DNA of 64,000 nt from an uncultured Pelagibacteraceae bacterium (lineage in GTDB: Bacteria; Pseudomonadota; Alphaproteobacteria; Pelagibacterales; Pelagibacteraceae): positions 62,001 to 126,000 of the forward strand of contig CACISX010000002.1 in assembly GCA_902589455.1 (NCBI GenBank). The letters are read 5' to 3'. Positions 1 to 10,338 of this stretch are shown piece after piece. The position numbers and the translations under genes are program-made. Below the pieces are notes generated by a model. The model was not told the DNA's origin. It was given only the letters and a program-made list of their open reading frames with translations, and made no database searches. Each line of letters opens with the position of its first letter. Position 1 is the first letter of the stretch.

Positions 1-1
1 T

Positions 2-379
2 GATCTAGCAAAAAATGGAGATTCTGATGCTGTTAAATTAATGATGAAGTGGGGTTATGAAGGTTCAAAAAAATTTATTGGAGGCAACCCAGTAGAAAAA
101 ATCATACAATCACCAAGAGACATAAGAGACATACTGGCTATAGACCTTGTTGCATGTAACAATTATAAAAATGGTTCTGAAGCTGCTAAATTAATAGAAT
201 TCCCATCAATGTTTATTTTTGGTTCTTTAGATAAGATGATAGATCTAGAATCTGGAAAAAAATTTTCTAGTCTAATTCATAATTCATCTACACATATAAT
301 TGAGGGTTGTGGTCACATGATTATGATTGAAAAAGCATTTGAAATGAGGGACAAGGTTTTAGAATTTCTAAAAAAATGA
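2..379 (+). CDS. alpha/beta hydrolase, C-terminal part (open to the left window edge)
   Basis: Frame is open from base 2; '[19 protein letters not shown]...[26 protein letters not shown]' has the typical alpha/beta-hydrolase Asp and GxGH C-terminal motifs. Confidence 0.75.
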   Translation, partial: DLAKNGDSDAVKLMMKWGYEGSKKFIGGNPVEKIIQSPRDIRDILAIDLVACNNYKNGSEAAKLIEFPSMFIFGSLDKMIDLESGKKFSSLIHNSSTHIIEGCGHMIMIEKAFEMRDKVLEFLKK

Positions 380-1485
380 AAAATTTTTTAATTGCAAAAT
401 CAAGAAGACTAAGAGGTACACCATATACTTCTCGAATTGAAGAACAAGGTGTTACAGCTTATACTATTTATAACCATATGTTGCTTCCAGCTGCTTTTGG
501 TTCAATAGAAGATTCTTATCATCATTTAAAAGAGCATGTTCAAATTTGGGATGTAGCAGCTGAAAGACAGGTAGAAATTTCAGGAAAAGATTCTGCAAAA
601 TTAGTTCAGTTAATGACTTGTAGAGATTTATCAAAATCTAAAGATGGAAGATGTTATTATTGTCCAATTATAGATGATAATGCTGGATTAATTAATGATC
701 CAGTTGTTTTAAGAATAAATGAAAACAAATGGTGGATTTCTATCGCTGACACTGACGTAATATTATTTGCAAAAGGATTAGCAATTGGAAATAAATTTGA
801 TGTTGAAATCATAGAGCCCAAAGTTGATATCATGGCCGTGCAAGGCCCAAAATCATTTAAGTTAATGGAAAAAGTATTTGGAGAACAGATCACAAAATTA
901 AAATTTTTTGGTTTTGATTATTTTGATTTTGGTGGTGCAAAACACCTTATTGCACAATCTGGATGGTCTAAACAAGGAGGTTACGAAGTATATGTCCAAA
1001 ATTCTGAAGCAGGCTTAAAACTATATGATCATTTATTTGAAATTGGAAAAGAATTTAATATTAAACCAGGGTGTCCTAATTTAATAGAACGAATCGAAAG
1101 TGGACTATTATCTCATGGCAATGATATGGATAACGGAGATAATCCTTATGAATGTGGTTTTGATAAATATATAAACATAGATAGTGATATTATTTTTTTA
1201 GGAAAAGAAACATTAAAGAAAATAAAATCTGAAGGTATAAAAAGAAAATTAATGGGCGTTAAGTTAGACTTGGACAAAATAAGTTTAACAGGATCTTTAG
1301 ATCTGACTGATGATAATAACAACATCATTGGAGAGCTAAGGTCAGCCTGTTATTCGCCTCATTTTAAAAAAGTAATTGGTATAGCAATGATGAAAAAATC
1401 GCATTGGAATATAGACCAGGACGTAAAAGCTGGCATAAATGGCAATATTTATAGTGGTAAAGTTTGCGATTTACCTTTTATTTAG
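376..1485 (+). CDS. dmdA: dimethylsulfoniopropionate demethylase (GcvT-fold, THF-dependent)
   Basis: 369 aa; '[12 protein letters not shown]...[49 protein letters not shown]' and '[14 protein letters not shown]' match remembered SAR11 DmdA. Confidence 0.93.
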   Translation: MKNFLIAKSRRLRGTPYTSRIEEQGVTAYTIYNHMLLPAAFGSIEDSYHHLKEHVQIWDVAAERQVEISGKDSAKLVQLMTCRDLSKSKDGRCYYCPIIDDNAGLINDPVVLRINENKWWISIADTDVILFAKGLAIGNKFDVEIIEPKVDIMAVQGPKSFKLMEKVFGEQITKLKFFGFDYFDFGGAKHLIAQSGWSKQGGYEVYVQNSEAGLKLYDHLFEIGKEFNIKPGCPNLIERIESGLLSHGNDMDNGDNPYECGFDKYINIDSDIIFLGKETLKKIKSEGIKRKLMGVKLDLDKISLTGSLDLTDDNNNIIGELRSACYSPHFKKVIGIAMMKKSHWNIDQDVKAGINGNIYSGKVCDLPFI

Positions 1486-1500
1486 TATAACAACTTTAAA

Positions 1501-2496
1501 ATGAACATAGCTATAGTAGGTGCAACAGGAAATGTTGGAAGGAAAACTCTTGAAGTATTTAATAAAAAGAACTTCAAGTTTGATAATCTACATTTAGTTG
1601 CATCAAAAAAAAGTGCAGGAAAAAAAATCTCTTTCAGAGATAAAGAGTATGAAATTGAGAATTTAGATACATATGATTTTTCAAAAGCAGATATAACTTT
1701 TTTTGCAGCAGGAGGAAAAATTGCTGAAAAATTTGCAGAAAAAGCTGCTAAACATACAATCGTAATAGATAATTCAAGTTTTTTTAGGATGGATCCTGAT
1801 GTTCCATTGATCGTTCCACAAGTGAATGCATCTGATATTAAAAAAATGAAAAAAAATATAATTGCAAATCCAAACTGCTCTACAGCTCAATTAGTTATTG
1901 CACTTAAACCTCTGCATGATTTATTTAAAATTAAAAGAGTAGTGGTATCAACTTACCAATCAGTTTCAGGTGGTGGTAAAGATCCAATGGATGAATTAGT
2001 TGAACAAACTAAAAAATATTTAGAAGGTAAAAAAATTGAATCAAAAAATTTTACTAAACAAATAGCATTTAATATAATTCCGCAAATTGATGTATTTGCT
2101 GATGATGGATACACCAAAGAAGAATTAAAAATGACAAATGAAACTAAAAAGATTTTAGATGAAACAATTGAACTTACAGCAACATGTGTAAGAATTCCTG
2201 TATTAGTTTCTCACTCTGAGGCTGTAAATATAGAGTTTGAAAAGCCATTTAATTTAGAAAAAGTTAGGGAAGCTCTAAGTAATGCTGAAGGATGTGAAGT
2301 TATAGATAAAAGAGAAAATGGAGGTTATAGCACGCCACTAGAAGCTACAGGAAAAGACGAGACTTATATATCAAGAATTAGAGAAGATAAAACAAAAGAG
2401 AATTCTATAAATTTATGGATAGTATCAGACAATTTATTAAGAGGTGCAGCTCTAAATTCTGTCGAAATTGCAGAGACAATAATAAATTCAAAGTAG
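1501..2496 (+). CDS. asd: aspartate-semialdehyde dehydrogenase
   Basis: N-terminal 'VGATGNVGRKTLEVF' and 'NPNCSTAQLVIALKPLHD' active-site Cys motif. Confidence 0.95.
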   Translation: MNIAIVGATGNVGRKTLEVFNKKNFKFDNLHLVASKKSAGKKISFRDKEYEIENLDTYDFSKADITFFAAGGKIAEKFAEKAAKHTIVIDNSSFFRMDPDVPLIVPQVNASDIKKMKKNIIANPNCSTAQLVIALKPLHDLFKIKRVVVSTYQSVSGGGKDPMDELVEQTKKYLEGKKIESKNFTKQIAFNIIPQIDVFADDGYTKEELKMTNETKKILDETIELTATCVRIPVLVSHSEAVNIEFEKPFNLEKVREALSNAEGCEVIDKRENGGYSTPLEATGKDETYISRIREDKTKENSINLWIVSDNLLRGAALNSVEIAETIINSK

Positions 2497-2499
2497 GCA

Positions 2500-2880
2500 A
2501 TGGAAAATAAACCACTTTCACCACATATACAAATTTATAAATGGCATATTTCATCTCTAGTATCTATTTCTCATAGGATTACTGGAATAATAAATATTTT
2601 AGCAATAACATTAATTTGTATTTGGTTTGCATTAATTTTTTTAGGTGAGAGTAATTATGAAATAATTAAAATTTTTTTACAAACCTTTGTTGGAAAATTT
2701 ATTTTGATTGGAATTACGTGGTCATTTAGTTTTCAAATGTTAAGTGAAATTAGACACTTGATTATGGATTTAGGTTACGGTTTTGATTTAAAAATAACTA
2801 AAATTACAGGTTTATTAGTTATTTTTGGTTCATTAATTTTAACTATCTTAATTTATTTAATTGGTAGAGGTTTAAATTAA
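2500..2880 (+). CDS. sdhC: succinate dehydrogenase cytochrome b556 subunit
   Basis: 'PLSPHIQIYKWHISSLVSISHRITG' signature; precedes sdhDAB. Confidence 0.93.
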   Translation: MENKPLSPHIQIYKWHISSLVSISHRITGIINILAITLICIWFALIFLGESNYEIIKIFLQTFVGKFILIGITWSFSFQMLSEIRHLIMDLGYGFDLKITKITGLLVIFGSLILTILIYLIGRGLN

Positions 2881-3209
2881 TGATCCCAGCAACAAAGAAA
2901 TGGTTATTTTTAAAAGCAAGCTCGATAATTTTATTACCATTAATGTTTTGGTTTATTTTTAATTTAGTAAATGTGTATGATAAAAACTATCAGGATCTAG
3001 TTGAGTTTTTAACCACCCAACCTTCAAAATTCTTAATTAGTTTATTTTTGGTATTTGCATATTTTTTCTCTGCTTTGAGTATAAGTGAGGTTTTTGAAGA
3101 CTATATTCAAGATGAAAAAACCAAAAATGCCGCAAACAAAGCTCTTAATTTTTTTGCTATAATAATTCCATTAATTACAATTTTTGTAATATTTAATTTA
3201 AACACATGA
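2880..3209 (+). CDS. sdhD: succinate dehydrogenase membrane anchor subunit
   Basis: Short multi-TM protein between sdhC and sdhA; overlaps both neighbours. Confidence 0.85.
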   Translation: MIPATKKWLFLKASSIILLPLMFWFIFNLVNVYDKNYQDLVEFLTTQPSKFLISLFLVFAYFFSALSISEVFEDYIQDEKTKNAANKALNFFAIIIPLITIFVIFNLNT

Positions 3210-4981
3210 AAGCATACGAAATAATTGATCATGAGTACGACGTTGTTGTACTTGGAGCAGGTGGTTCAGGATTAAGGGCAGCTGTAGGGCTTAGTGAGGC
3301 TGGCCTGAAAACAGCATGTATTTCAAAAGTATTTCCAACAAGGAGCCATACATCTGCTGCACAAGGAGGTATCTCAGCTGCACTTGGTAACATGGGTGAA
3401 GATGACTGGCGATGGCATATGTATGATACTGTAAAAGGTGCAGATTGGTTAGGAGACCAAGATAGTATTGAATATTTATGTAAAGAAGCTCCCAAAGCAG
3501 TTTTAGAATTAGAGAAATATGGTGTTCCTTTTAGTCGAACTGATGAAGGAAAAATTTATCAAAGACCGTTTGGTGGTATGACTAAAAACTATGGAAACGG
3601 AATAGTACAAAGAACATGTGCTGCTGCAGATAGAACAGGACATGCAATATTGCATACTCTTTATGGACAGGCACTAAAACATAATACAGAATTTTTTATT
3701 GAGTATTTTGCTTTGGACCTTTTAATGAAAAATGGAGAATGCAAAGGATTAATTGCTTGGAATTTAAATGATGGAACAATTCACAGATTTAGAGCTCACA
3801 CTGTTATCATAGCAACTGGAGGATACGGAAAAGTTTATTATTCAGCAACTTCTGCTCATACTTGTACAGGAGATGGTAATGCTATGGTTTTAAGAGCTGG
3901 ATTGCCGCTTCAGGATATGGAGTTTGTCCAATTCCATCCAACAGGAATATATGGTCATGGTACTTTAATAACCGAGGGTGCACGTGGAGAAGGGGGATAT
4001 CTTACGAATTCTAAAGGGGAAAGATTTATGGAAAGATATGCACCGAATGCAAAAGATTTAGCTTCAAGGGATGTAGTAAGTCGATCTATGTCAATTGAGA
4101 TTAATGAGGGAAGAGGTGTTGGAAAAGATCAAGATCATGTTCATTTAAATTTAAGTCATTTAGATAAAGAAATTATTGAGAGTAGGTTACCTGGAATAAC
4201 CGAGGCAGCAAGATTATTTGCAAATGTAGATGTCACAAAAGAACCAATTCCTGTTGTACCAACAGTTCATTATAACATGGGAGGCATTCCTACTAACTAT
4301 AAAGCTGAGGTATTAACTGTTAATGGTTCAGAAAAAACTGTGCCTGGATTAATGGCTATTGGTGAAGCTGCATGTGTATCTGTACATGGAGCTAACAGAC
4401 TTGGATCTAATTCTTTAATTGATTTGGTAGTATTTGGAAGATCAGCAGCAAAGAGAGCAGCTGAATTAATAATACCAGGAACACCACATGAAGAAATTCC
4501 TGAGTCTGAAACGCAAAAATGTTTAGATAGATTTGATAAGTTAAGAAATGCTAAAGGTGAAAATAGCACTGCAGATTTGAGGCTATCGATGCAAAAAATT
4601 ATGCAATCTAAATGTGCTGTATTTAGAACAGAAAAAAATTTGAAAGAAGGTGTAGATGAAATTAGAAAAACTTATGATGGTATAGATTCAATTTCTGTTA
4701 AAGATAGATCGTTAGTTTTTAATACCGATCTAGTTGAAACATTAGAATTTGATAATCTAATAAGACAAGCTGTTACAACAGTGGATTCTGCATATCAAAG
4801 AAAAGAAAGTAGAGGTGCACATGCTAGAGAGGATTATCCAAAGAGAGACGATCAAAAATTTATGCAACACACTCTTGCTTGGTTTGATGGCAAAAATACC
4901 AAAATTAGTTACAGACCTGTGCATCAATCAACTTTGACTACTGATGTACAATATTTTCCGCCACAAGAACGGGTCTATTAA
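3206..4981 (+). CDS. sdhA: succinate dehydrogenase flavoprotein subunit
   Basis: 591 aa; FAD motif '[15 protein letters not shown]', '[17 protein letters not shown]', '[18 protein letters not shown]'. Confidence 0.97.
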   Translation: MKAYEIIDHEYDVVVLGAGGSGLRAAVGLSEAGLKTACISKVFPTRSHTSAAQGGISAALGNMGEDDWRWHMYDTVKGADWLGDQDSIEYLCKEAPKAVLELEKYGVPFSRTDEGKIYQRPFGGMTKNYGNGIVQRTCAAADRTGHAILHTLYGQALKHNTEFFIEYFALDLLMKNGECKGLIAWNLNDGTIHRFRAHTVIIATGGYGKVYYSATSAHTCTGDGNAMVLRAGLPLQDMEFVQFHPTGIYGHGTLITEGARGEGGYLTNSKGERFMERYAPNAKDLASRDVVSRSMSIEINEGRGVGKDQDHVHLNLSHLDKEIIESRLPGITEAARLFANVDVTKEPIPVVPTVHYNMGGIPTNYKAEVLTVNGSEKTVPGLMAIGEAACVSVHGANRLGSNSLIDLVVFGRSAAKRAAELIIPGTPHEEIPESETQKCLDRFDKLRNAKGENSTADLRLSMQKIMQSKCAVFRTEKNLKEGVDEIRKTYDGIDSISVKDRSLVFNTDLVETLEFDNLIRQAVTTVDSAYQRKESRGAHAREDYPKRDDQKFMQHTLAWFDGKNTKISYRPVHQSTLTTDVQYFPPQERVY

Positions 4982-5760
4982 TGGCACAAATAAGCTTACC
5001 AAAAAATTCAGAAGTTAAAAAAGGAAAATATTTTGAGGATAAGACTGGATCAAAAAATTTAAGGAAAGTTAATATTTATAGATGGGATCCATCAACTGGA
5101 GAAAATCCAAGAATAGATACTTATGAAGTTGATATGGATAATTGTCCTTCAAAAGTTTTAGATATTTTAAATAAAATTAAAAATGAAATTGATCCCACAT
5201 TAGCCTACAGAAGATCGTGTGCTCATGGCGTTTGCGGTTCATGTGCTATGAATATGGGAGGTAAAAATGGACTAGCTTGTACAACTTCTCATGCAGAGAT
5301 AGATGGTGACATTGATATTTATCCACTACCTCATTTAAAAGTTAAAAAAGATTTGATCGGTGATTTAGATGGCTTGTATAAACAATATCAATCCATTGAA
5401 CCTTGGTTGAAAAATAATTCAAAAAAACAAACAACAGAAATTTATCAGTCTAAAGAAGATAGAGCAAAACTTGATGGTGCTTACGAATGTATCATGTGTG
5501 CTTGTTGTTCTACATCTTGCCCAAGTTATTGGTGGAATGGAGATAAATATTTAGGTCCAGCAGTTTTGCTGCAGGCATATAGATGGATCATTGATAGTAG
5601 AGATGAAGAGAGAAAAGAGAGGTTAAAAAAAGTTGCTGATGAACTAAAATTATATAGATGTCATACTATTTTAAATTGTACAAATGCATGTCCTAAGGGC
5701 TTGAATCCAGCAAAAGCTATAGCTGAAATAAAAAAAATGTTAGCGACAGCTAATGTTTAA
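4981..5760 (+). CDS. sdhB: succinate dehydrogenase iron-sulfur subunit
   Basis: '[24 protein letters not shown]' 2Fe-2S and '[16 protein letters not shown]' Fe-S motifs. Confidence 0.97.
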   Translation: MAQISLPKNSEVKKGKYFEDKTGSKNLRKVNIYRWDPSTGENPRIDTYEVDMDNCPSKVLDILNKIKNEIDPTLAYRRSCAHGVCGSCAMNMGGKNGLACTTSHAEIDGDIDIYPLPHLKVKKDLIGDLDGLYKQYQSIEPWLKNNSKKQTTEIYQSKEDRAKLDGAYECIMCACCSTSCPSYWWNGDKYLGPAVLLQAYRWIIDSRDEERKERLKKVADELKLYRCHTILNCTNACPKGLNPAKAIAEIKKMLATANV

Positions 5761-5799
5761 ATAGACTATTCGATATTTTTGATCTAAAACACCGTATTC

Positions 5800-7293
5800 A
5801 TGAAATTAATAGAACACTTCGTAAACGGTAAAATAATTCCGGGATCTTCAGATAAAAAGGGGAAAGTTTTTAATCCAGCAACTGGTGAACAGGAGTCAGA
5901 GGTAAGACTTGCTTCAAAATCTGATTTAGATAGTGCTGTCGAGATAGCAAAAAAAGCATTTGAAACTTGGTCTTTAAAACCCTCACTTCAAAGAGCTAGA
6001 ATAATATTTAAATTTAAAGAATTAATTGAAAAAAATTCTGATGAATTGACTAAATTAATAGTTTCTGAACATGGAAAAGTTTATGAAGATGCAAGAGGTT
6101 CTTTAACTAGAGGACTTGAGGTGGTAGAATTTGCTTGTGGAATTCCACATTTGTTAAAAGGTGAGTTTTCAGAAAATGTGGGTACAAATGTTGATAGTTG
6201 GTCAATCAGACAACCATTAGGAGTTGTTGCAGGTATCACGCCATTTAATTTTCCTGCTATGGTACCAATGTGGATGTTTCCAATAGCAATAGCTTGTGGA
6301 AATACTTTTATTCTTAAACCATCAGAAAAAGACCCTTCTTGTGCAATAAGATTGGCTGAACTACTTTCTGAGGCGGGTCTTCCAGAAGGAGTATTCAACG
6401 TAATAAATGGAGATAAAGAAGCAGTTGATGCAATTTTAGAAAATAAAGATATCAAAGCTGTTAGTTTTGTTGGATCTACTCCTATTGCAAAATATATTTA
6501 TGAAAATTCAGCTAAAAATGAAAAAAGAGTTCAAGCTTTAGGTGGAGCAAAAAATCACTTAGTTGTTATGCCAGATTGCGATTTAGATGGTGCAGTTAAT
6601 GGTCTAATGGGTGCTGCTTATGGTTCAGCTGGAGAAAGATGTATGGCTCAATCTGTTGCGGTTGCAGTTGGAGATATTGGAGATGAACTTGTATCTAGAT
6701 TATCAAAAAAAGCTGAAGCTTTAAAAGTTGGTCCTGGAATGGATAAAACATCAGAAATGGGGCCTTTAGTTACAAAAGAACATTTAGAAAAAGTAACAAG
6801 TTATGTTGATTTAGGTGTCGAGGAAGGTGCAAAGCTAGTTGTTGATGGCAGAGGTTTAAAACTTCAAGGTTATGAAAATGGTTTTTATATAGGTGGATGT
6901 TTATTTGATCATGTAAATAAACATATGAGAATTTATAAAGAGGAAATATTCGGTCCAGTCTTATCAGTTGTTCGAGTAAAAACTTTTGAAGAGGCAGCAA
7001 AATTAATTAACGACCATGAGTATGGAAATGGAGTTAGTATTTATACAAGAGATGGTGATGCAGGTAGAACTTTTGCAAGTAAAATTCAAGTAGGTATGGT
7101 TGGTATTAATGTACCTATCCCGGTTCCAATGGCATTTCATAGTTTTGGTGGTTGGAAAAGATCATTATTTGGAGATAGCGGAATGCATGGAATAGAAGGA
7201 ATAAAATTTTATACTAAACTTAAAACAGTAACATCTAGATGGCCTTCAGGTGTCCGATCAAATGCGGAATTTGTTATGCCAACAATGAAATAA
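5800..7293 (+). CDS. mmsA: CoA-acylating methylmalonate-semialdehyde dehydrogenase
   Basis: 497 aa ALDH family; 'GITPFNFPAMVPMWMFPIAIACGN', 'GSAGERCMAQSVAV' catalytic Cys context. Confidence 0.92.
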   Translation: MKLIEHFVNGKIIPGSSDKKGKVFNPATGEQESEVRLASKSDLDSAVEIAKKAFETWSLKPSLQRARIIFKFKELIEKNSDELTKLIVSEHGKVYEDARGSLTRGLEVVEFACGIPHLLKGEFSENVGTNVDSWSIRQPLGVVAGITPFNFPAMVPMWMFPIAIACGNTFILKPSEKDPSCAIRLAELLSEAGLPEGVFNVINGDKEAVDAILENKDIKAVSFVGSTPIAKYIYENSAKNEKRVQALGGAKNHLVVMPDCDLDGAVNGLMGAAYGSAGERCMAQSVAVAVGDIGDELVSRLSKKAEALKVGPGMDKTSEMGPLVTKEHLEKVTSYVDLGVEEGAKLVVDGRGLKLQGYENGFYIGGCLFDHVNKHMRIYKEEIFGPVLSVVRVKTFEEAAKLINDHEYGNGVSIYTRDGDAGRTFASKIQVGMVGINVPIPVPMAFHSFGGWKRSLFGDSGMHGIEGIKFYTKLKTVTSRWPSGVRSNAEFVMPTMK

Positions 7294-7301
7294 AGGAATA
7301 A

Positions 7302-8264
7302 ATGACAAAAATATCTTTAATTGGTGCAGGCCAAATAGGTGGAACTCTTGCACATTTAATAGGAACAAAAGAACTAGTGAATGAAGTGGTTTTATTTGAT
7401 GTAGCTAGTGGTATTGCAAAAGGAAAAGCATTAGATATTGCACAATCTTCATCTGTAGATGGATTTAATGTTAGGTTTTCGGGAACTGATAACTATGAGG
7501 ATATAAAAGATTCAGATGTAATTATAATTACAGCAGGTGTTCCAAGAAAACCTGGAATGAGTCGAGATGATCTTCTTGGAATAAATTTAAAAATTATTAA
7601 ACAAGTTGCTGAGGGGGTAAAGAAAAATGCTCCTAACGCTTTCGTGATTTGTATCACTAATCCTTTAGATGTTATGGTTATGGCATTTCAAAAATTTTCA
7701 GGTTTGCCATCAAAAAAAGTTGTTGGTATGGCAGGTATTTTAGATAGTTCGAGATTTAAATTATTTTTATCATTAGAACTAAATGTGCCAGTAAGAGAAA
7801 TTGAGGCAATGGTTATGGGCGGTCATGGTGACACCATGGTTCCTATGCCAAGATTTACAAAAATTTCAGGTAAACCATTGTTAGATCTTGTAAAGGACGG
7901 AAAGATTTCTTTAGGAAGAGTAGAGGAAATTAATCAAAGAACAAGAGATGGTGGTGCTGAGATAGTGAAGTATTTAGAAAAAGGATCAGCATTTTATGCA
8001 CCAGCTGCATCAGGGGTTCAAATGGCAGAAGCTTATTTGAATGATGAGAAAAAATTATTACCTTGCGCTGTACAATTAAATGGAGAATACGGTGTACAAA
8101 ATGTATACGCTGGTGTTCCTGTTATCATTGGAAAAGATGGTGTAGAAAAAATTGAGGAGATTGATTTAGATGAAAAAGAAAAAAAAGAATTTATACATTC
8201 AATAGACGCTGTAAAAGCTCTATGGGAAGCTGCATCTAAAATAGATCCTGATTTATCTAAATAA
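7302..8264 (+). CDS. mdh: malate dehydrogenase
   Basis: 320 aa; '[13 protein letters not shown]', '[20 protein letters not shown]', '[12 protein letters not shown]'. Confidence 0.96.
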   Translation: MTKISLIGAGQIGGTLAHLIGTKELVNEVVLFDVASGIAKGKALDIAQSSSVDGFNVRFSGTDNYEDIKDSDVIIITAGVPRKPGMSRDDLLGINLKIIKQVAEGVKKNAPNAFVICITNPLDVMVMAFQKFSGLPSKKVVGMAGILDSSRFKLFLSLELNVPVREIEAMVMGGHGDTMVPMPRFTKISGKPLLDLVKDGKISLGRVEEINQRTRDGGAEIVKYLEKGSAFYAPAASGVQMAEAYLNDEKKLLPCAVQLNGEYGVQNVYAGVPVIIGKDGVEKIEEIDLDEKEKKEFIHSIDAVKALWEAASKIDPDLSK

Positions 8265-8266
8265 TA

Positions 8267-9427
8267 ATGAATATTCACGAGCATCAAGCTAAACAAATAT
8301 TAAAAAAGTATGGAGCTGTAGTTCCTGAAGGTGTATTTGCGCTTGATGTTGATGAGCTTATTGAAAAAGCAAAAGCACTAAAAACTGAGAAATATGTTCT
8401 TAAAGCACAAATACACGCGGGCGGCAGAGGAAAAGCTGGCGGTGTAAAAATTTTAAACACTATTGAGGAACTAACAGTAGCAGCTAAAGAATTACTAGGA
8501 AAAACACTTGTTACTCATCAAACCGGCCCTGAAGGTAGAGAGGTAAAAAGATTATACGTAGAAGAATCATCAAATATAGATAAAGAATTTTACTTATCTT
8601 GTTTGGTTGATAGAGCAAGTTCTAAAATTGCATTTATATCGAGCGATCAAGGTGGGATGGATATTGAAGAAGTTGCAAGTAGTTCACCTGAAAAAATTAT
8701 AACTACAAAAGTTGATATGGGTGATGAAATTTCCGAGTCAGATTGTGTAAAAGTTATTAAAATTTTTAACTTAAATGAAGATGCAAAAAAACAGGCAATA
8801 TTATTGATTAAATCAATATATAAAATGTTTGTAAGCACTGATGCTAACATGGTTGAAGTAAATCCATTAATTTTGACAAAAGATGAAAAAATTGTTTGTT
8901 TAGATGCAAAAGTAAATTTTGATTCTAACGCTTTATTCAGACATCCAGAAATTGTTGAATTAAGAGATTTAAATGAGGAAGACCCTACTGAGATAGAAGC
9001 TAGCAAACATGATCTTGCGTATATCAAGCTAGATGGAAGTATTGGCTGTATGGTCAATGGAGCAGGATTAGCGATGGCAACCATGGATATAATTAAATTG
9101 TATGGTAAAGAGCCAGCAAATTTTTTAGATGTAGGTGGTGGAGCATCTAAAGAAAAAGTATCTGCCGCATTAAAGATAATTCTCTCAGATAAAAATGTTA
9201 AAGGTATTTTAATAAATATTTTCGGAGGAATTATGAGATGTGATGTTCTAGCTCAAGGAGTAGTTGATGCAGCTAAGGAAATAAATATAAGTGTTCCTCT
9301 AGTTGTTCGGTTAGCAGGTACAAATTTTAAAGAGGGAAAAGAAATTCTTGATAATTCTGGATTAGAATTAATTTCAGCAGAAAATTTAGATGATGCAGCC
9401 AAGAAAATTGTTGAGGCAATAAAATAA
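8267..9427 (+). CDS. sucC: succinyl-CoA synthetase beta subunit
   Basis: 386 aa; '[16 protein letters not shown]', '[16 protein letters not shown]'; adjacent sucD. Confidence 0.97.
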   Translation: MNIHEHQAKQILKKYGAVVPEGVFALDVDELIEKAKALKTEKYVLKAQIHAGGRGKAGGVKILNTIEELTVAAKELLGKTLVTHQTGPEGREVKRLYVEESSNIDKEFYLSCLVDRASSKIAFISSDQGGMDIEEVASSSPEKIITTKVDMGDEISESDCVKVIKIFNLNEDAKKQAILLIKSIYKMFVSTDANMVEVNPLILTKDEKIVCLDAKVNFDSNALFRHPEIVELRDLNEEDPTEIEASKHDLAYIKLDGSIGCMVNGAGLAMATMDIIKLYGKEPANFLDVGGGASKEKVSAALKIILSDKNVKGILINIFGGIMRCDVLAQGVVDAAKEINISVPLVVRLAGTNFKEGKEILDNSGLELISAENLDDAAKKIVEAIK

Positions 9428-9428
9428 T

Positions 9429-10304
9429 ATGTCGGTTTTAGTTAATAAGAATACAAAAGTAATTTGTCAGGGATTTACTGGCGCACACGGGACTTTCCAT
9501 TCAGAACAGGCTTTAAAATATGGAACTAATCTTGTTGGTGGAGTTACACCAAAGAAAGGTGGACAAAAACATTTAGATAGACCAGTTTTTAATACCGTTT
9601 TAGAAGCAAAAAAAAAAGTAGGAGCAGATGCAACTATGATTTATGTGCCTGCTAAATTTGCAGCAGCAGCAATAATTGAAGCAATAGATGCATCAATTGA
9701 ACTTATTGTTTGTATAACAGAGGGAATTCCAGTTCAGGATATGCTTAAGGTAAGACAAAAATTAAGTGGCTCAAATAGCAGATTGATTGGACCTAATTGT
9801 CCAGGAATAATTACACCGCATGAATGTAAAATAGGAATTATGCCAGGTAATATTCATAAAAGAGGAAGTGTTGGAATTGTATCAAGATCAGGTACCTTGA
9901 CGTATGAGGCAGTAGCTCAAACAACTGAAAATGGACTGGGTCAATCAACTTGTATAGGAATTGGAGGAGATCCTATCAATGGAACAAATTTTATAGACTG
10001 TTTAGATTTATTTTTAAATGATGATGAAACTGAGTCTATTTTAATGATAGGTGAAATTGGAGGAACTGCTGAAGAGGAAGCTGCTGAATTTATAAAAAAT
10101 CACATGATTAAAAAGCCAATAGTTGGATTTATTGCAGGAATTACCGCTCCTCCAGGCAGAAGAATGGGACACGCTGGAGCCATAATTTCAGGTGGCAAAG
10201 GTGGAGCTGAAGATAAAATTAAAAAAATGGAGGAATGCGGTATTACTGTTGCTAAATCACCTTCAATCATTGGAAAAACTTTATTTAATAAACTGTCTAA
10301 TTGA
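9429..10304 (+). CDS. sucD: succinyl-CoA synthetase alpha subunit
   Basis: 291 aa; '[17 protein letters not shown]', '[16 protein letters not shown]' phospho-His region. Confidence 0.97.
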   Translation: MSVLVNKNTKVICQGFTGAHGTFHSEQALKYGTNLVGGVTPKKGGQKHLDRPVFNTVLEAKKKVGADATMIYVPAKFAAAAIIEAIDASIELIVCITEGIPVQDMLKVRQKLSGSNSRLIGPNCPGIITPHECKIGIMPGNIHKRGSVGIVSRSGTLTYEAVAQTTENGLGQSTCIGIGGDPINGTNFIDCLDLFLNDDETESILMIGEIGGTAEEEAAEFIKNHMIKKPIVGFIAGITAPPGRRMGHAGAIISGGKGGAEDKIKKMEECGITVAKSPSIIGKTLFNKLSN

Positions 10305-10338
10305 AAAATAATATTAGAGAGATATATTAAATAAAAAG

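Noticed and set aside
657-893. Minus-strand ORF of 78 aa inside dmdA
   Set aside because: Antisense shadow of a confidently identified gene; no recognisable domain.
3229-3495. Minus-strand ORF inside sdhA (also 4297-4569)
   Set aside because: Shadow ORFs opposite the highly conserved sdhA; composition is reverse-translated coding sequence, not a plausible protein.
8647-9084. 145-aa minus-strand ORF inside sucC
   Set aside because: Longest antisense ORF in the block but entirely within sucC, Ser/Ile-rich with no motif; explained by codon bias in AT-rich DNA.
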